This document shows positions 61,396 through 64,000 of a stretch of 64,000 nucleotides of DNA, in pieces. This DNA is from Xiphophorus maculatus (taxonomy: Eukaryota; Chordata; Actinopteri; Cyprinodontiformes; Poeciliidae), in contig NC_036453.1 in assembly GCF_002775205.1 (NCBI RefSeq), forward strand, positions 14,092,594 to 14,156,593, read 5' to 3'. Made by a program: the position numbers and the translations under genes. Each line of letters starts with the position of its first letter. The first letter of the stretch is position 1. Under the pieces are notes generated by a model. It saw only the letters and a program-made list of their open reading frames with translations, ran no database searches and had not been told where the DNA came from.

Positions 61396-61919
61396 CTGCA
61401 GACACAATTGCAAAGGAAGTCAATTAAAATCCGTTTTTAATTTAAAAAAAACCCATGTTTCTTTATTTTAATTAAACGTGCAAAGCAAAACTTTAAGTAA
61501 GAGTGTGTTTTGCTTGCATCTATAAGGAACAATTACTGGATAATATCATAAGCAATCCTATAAACTTGTTTATTGGCTTTAGCATCCAATCAAAGTAACT
61601 CATTCTAAGTCATTTTGATTCACACAATTTGATCATTTCCTAAATATAAATGGGGAAAAGAAAATCCTGAAAGCTCTTGCATAAAATGTGGGACAAGTCT
61701 CAGTAAGATTTTCAGGATAAAACAATCTGTGTGACAAACACCATGACACGTAGAAAACAAACATGTTAGGGCAAAACTCTCCAGCAACTGCACACCAAAT
61801 TACAGGTTCCTGTGATTACACTCTAAAAGATCCATTATGGCTGACTATAATTTAGGAGAAAATAAAACTAAAAATGTTATTGCCTGCAATCCATAAATCA
61901 TACATCAACTAGGAAAGAC

Positions 61920-62232
61920 GTAATTGACGATTGCCAGACTGGTAAAATCAAGACATGGTTTAAACAGAACCTGTTTGACAACACGAAGAAGACTGGAAAC
62001 CTTACAAAGCAACACATCCTGTCCCAATCAAAAGAAATTCAAGTACAGGAACAAATTTATTGACATTTATCCGTTTGGAAAGGTTACATGGTAATTTATT
62101 AAGACTTTGGGATGTCAGAAAACAGCAGTGAGACCCTTCATCACACACGGAGAAAACATGCAAAAGTAGAGAACCTTAACAGGAGATGCCGACCTACCAA
62201 GGCTACTCCAAGAATTCATCGATAGCTACAGT
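61920..62232 (+). pseudogene. Degenerate Tc1 transposase, N-terminal part
   Basis: Translation across frames and stops gives SKEIQ..., a broken helix-turn-helix region, then RRKHAKVENLNRRCRPTKATPRIHR. This matches the RKHG...NLPRSGRPTK.TPRAHR region of fish Tc1 transposases from memory. Several stops and frame breaks make it inactive. Downstream it is abutted by a MITE. Confidence 0.75.
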
Positions 62233-62737
62233 ATGTTTCCATCCAATTGTAATGCAAATTTTGAACAAACATTTGCACTGTTGCCAAAGGGGGGGGGGGG
62301 GGGGGGGGGGGGAATGTAAATTATTTGTGCTTGCATTTACTGGTGTGCATCAAATCAACCAGACTATGCAAAATTTGTCAAATTTTGAAGTTCTGTTCGG
62401 TTGTAATAAACAGGAAGTAGAGGTTGCAAACTAGCATGGACCACACATATCAGAAAAATGGAAAGTTCTCGAGATGCGAGGTCGGGAATTAGATTTTTCT
62501 CAAGGTTACGTGACTCCCATCAACTCCCAGTCTTCAGAAAATTTGCTTTTTCAGAACTTATTCAGCAAATGTGTTTCCATCTCTCCTTTAGCATATTAAC
62601 TCTTTTTTGGAAAAGCCCAAACCCCCTCAAGCAGGCGCAAAAACGTTTTTGCTAAATTATCTTGAATTTTGCCATTTCTATCAACCTTTTCTAATGAGAC
62701 ACTTAAAAACATACATAAAACACATGGATGGAAACAT
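62233..62737. mobile_element. MITE with perfect 12-bp terminal inverted repeats
   Basis: ATGTTTCCATCC at 62233-62244 and GGATGGAAACAT at 62726-62737. It belongs to a GTTTCCATT-type family with relatives at about 22380-22555, 30570-30960 and 60720-60900. It contains a 24-nt poly-G run. Confidence 0.65.
62289..62312 (+). repeat. Poly-G run of 24 nt
   Basis: Uninterrupted G homopolymer inside a MITE. Length should be treated with caution because homopolymers are error-prone in sequencing. Confidence 0.9.
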
Positions 62738-62959
62738 CGTTCCACAACGATGTAAGAAACTCAATTAAACTCCAAAGACTTTATAGCAGTTGTTGCTTTC
62801 AAGTGCTTCGCAGCAGCAGGGTTGGTAACAAACTAAACTGCATCTTGTATTTACTCTGGTTAATTCAGTCAGGCAACAAAATGTGTTTGATCTTAAAAGG
62901 GCAAAAATCTGAAAGGACACAGCGCTGCAAATTTGTAGCAAAAAAGATGTCATCTAGAG

Positions 62960-63148
62960 CAGTGTTTCCCACCGGTCTTCAATGCACACTATCCTGCATG
63001 TTTTAGATGTTCCCCTGCTTTAATATGCCAGATTCAGCTGATTGCAGTTCACAAAACACTTGTCAATTGAGGTCACCTGGGCTGAAGCAGGGAAACGCCT
63101 AAAACATGTAAGGCAGTGCGCCTTGAGGACCAGGGTTAAGAAACACTG
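62960..63148. mobile_element. hAT-type MITE with perfect 8-bp target-site duplication
   Basis: Starts CAGTGTTTCCC and ends GAAACACTG. It is flanked on both sides by ATCTAGAG (62952-62959 and 63149-63156). Internal segments TGCATGTTTTAGATGTTCCC and GGGAAACGCCTAAAACATGT are also inverted. 189 bp, non-coding, typical of hAT MITEs. Confidence 0.85.
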
Positions 63149-64000
63149 ATCTAGAGAGCAACAAAAAAAAAGACAAGTCATCCTACATCTGCATGCAATC
63201 TGCTTCCCCCAGAGATCGGATTTCACCTTCATAACAACAAATGAGTCCTAGCAGGCACGCCTAACAGACAAACAGTCATGCTGTGTCTGTTTACCTTAAT
63301 TTGAACCTGAGGGAAAAAAAAATCTTGGCAAGGTGTACACAGATGCAAAACTTGTAAGTACAAGTGGAGGATAGTCAGGGGGAACAATCTGACCTAGTTT
63401 CTCCTGGTCCAACCACACCAATGCACACAGCAATTTCAAGCTTTCCCTTTTGTCTGGTGAACAGCGCTAATCTGGGAACTGCTCTGCAGGATTAATGTCC
63501 AGTTAAATGACGAAGTTAAAGTTAAAGCTAAATATTCACCGTTTAGAAACTCAACATCTTTTAAACTTTCACAGGTATCATGTAAAGAATTTAAAGTACA
63601 CCTTGGGTTTTGTTTCTACACTAAAAAAAAAACACTTTACAAAAAGATCATTGGTAAACACCTGACTGAAAATGATTGAGTGTGAGGAACTAAAACATCT
63701 GAGTTTGCGAAAAAGAAAGAGGAAGGAAAAAAGTGTTGACAGCTGTGAGAAAAAACTGAGTCTTGTGTAAAAAAAAAAAAAAAAAAAAAAGTACATCTAT
63801 GACGATATAAAACCGGAAGGAGTTCTGTTAATTAATCCTCAAATTAGTCGGACTACTAATTTACACTTTTATTTTAATCGAAATGAAAGTTCAAATAGGG
63901 TCAAAAGGTCAGATTAGCTACCAGAAGCAACAAATAGCGACTTTCTAGTAATAACTGGGTTATTCAATCTCCGATTTTGAAACCGTAACCCTTTCTCAGC

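Larger units (their letters stand above)
61396..64000. other. bckdk 5' intron, repeat-rich
   Basis: No upstream bckdk exon was found here. The region holds a Tc1 transposase relic, a 12-bp-TIR MITE, an hAT MITE and a poly-A run at about 63770-63790. Confidence 0.6.

Overview
The window is vertebrate nuclear DNA, almost certainly from a teleost fish. Its genes have many short exons with GT-AG introns. The encoded proteins are vertebrate orthologues. The introns and spacers are full of repeats of types common in fish: Tc1-like relics, tRNA-derived SINEs, an L1/Tx1-type LINE tail, hAT-like and piggyBac-like MITEs, and microsatellites. The species cannot be read from the sequence.

Layout. (1) 1951-9552, minus strand: a complete 9-exon 5-HT3 receptor subunit B gene (htr3b, 461 aa). 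(2) 10971-35899, plus strand: a complete 26-exon ubiquitin-specific protease 28 gene (usp28, 1196 aa). Every exon junction could be placed and the spliced frame closes. The two genes are head to head over about 1.4 kb, as USP28 and HTR3B are in human 11q23. (3) About 38.9-47.3 kb, plus strand: orai2 (272 aa, two coding exons), with a probable non-coding first exon near 39.3 kb and an intron holding a 5'-truncated LINE with a SINE inserted in it. (4) 50515-61395, minus strand: ten 3' exons of the branched-chain ketoacid dehydrogenase kinase gene (bckdk). Its first exon, with the start codon and transit peptide, lies beyond the right edge.

The most unusual object is inside usp28 intron 4 (14061-18172). 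An uninterrupted 300-codon ORF (16123-17025) sits between two diverged direct copies of an approximately 0.5-kb repeat (about 15.40-15.93 and 17.43-17.95 kb). It has its own compact TATA box and three CRE-like octamers upstream. A (GGTT)n tract follows it, and a near-perfect 37-bp-arm palindrome lies in the downstream repeat copy. I do not recognise the protein family. The arrangement looks like an intronless gene carried in, or trapped between, two mobile-element copies.

The four named genes do not form one pathway. htr3b encodes a ligand-gated cation channel subunit, usp28 a nuclear deubiquitinase, orai2 a store-operated calcium channel subunit and bckdk a mitochondrial kinase that restrains branched-chain amino-acid oxidation. 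Most space between exons is repeat-derived or featureless AT-rich DNA.
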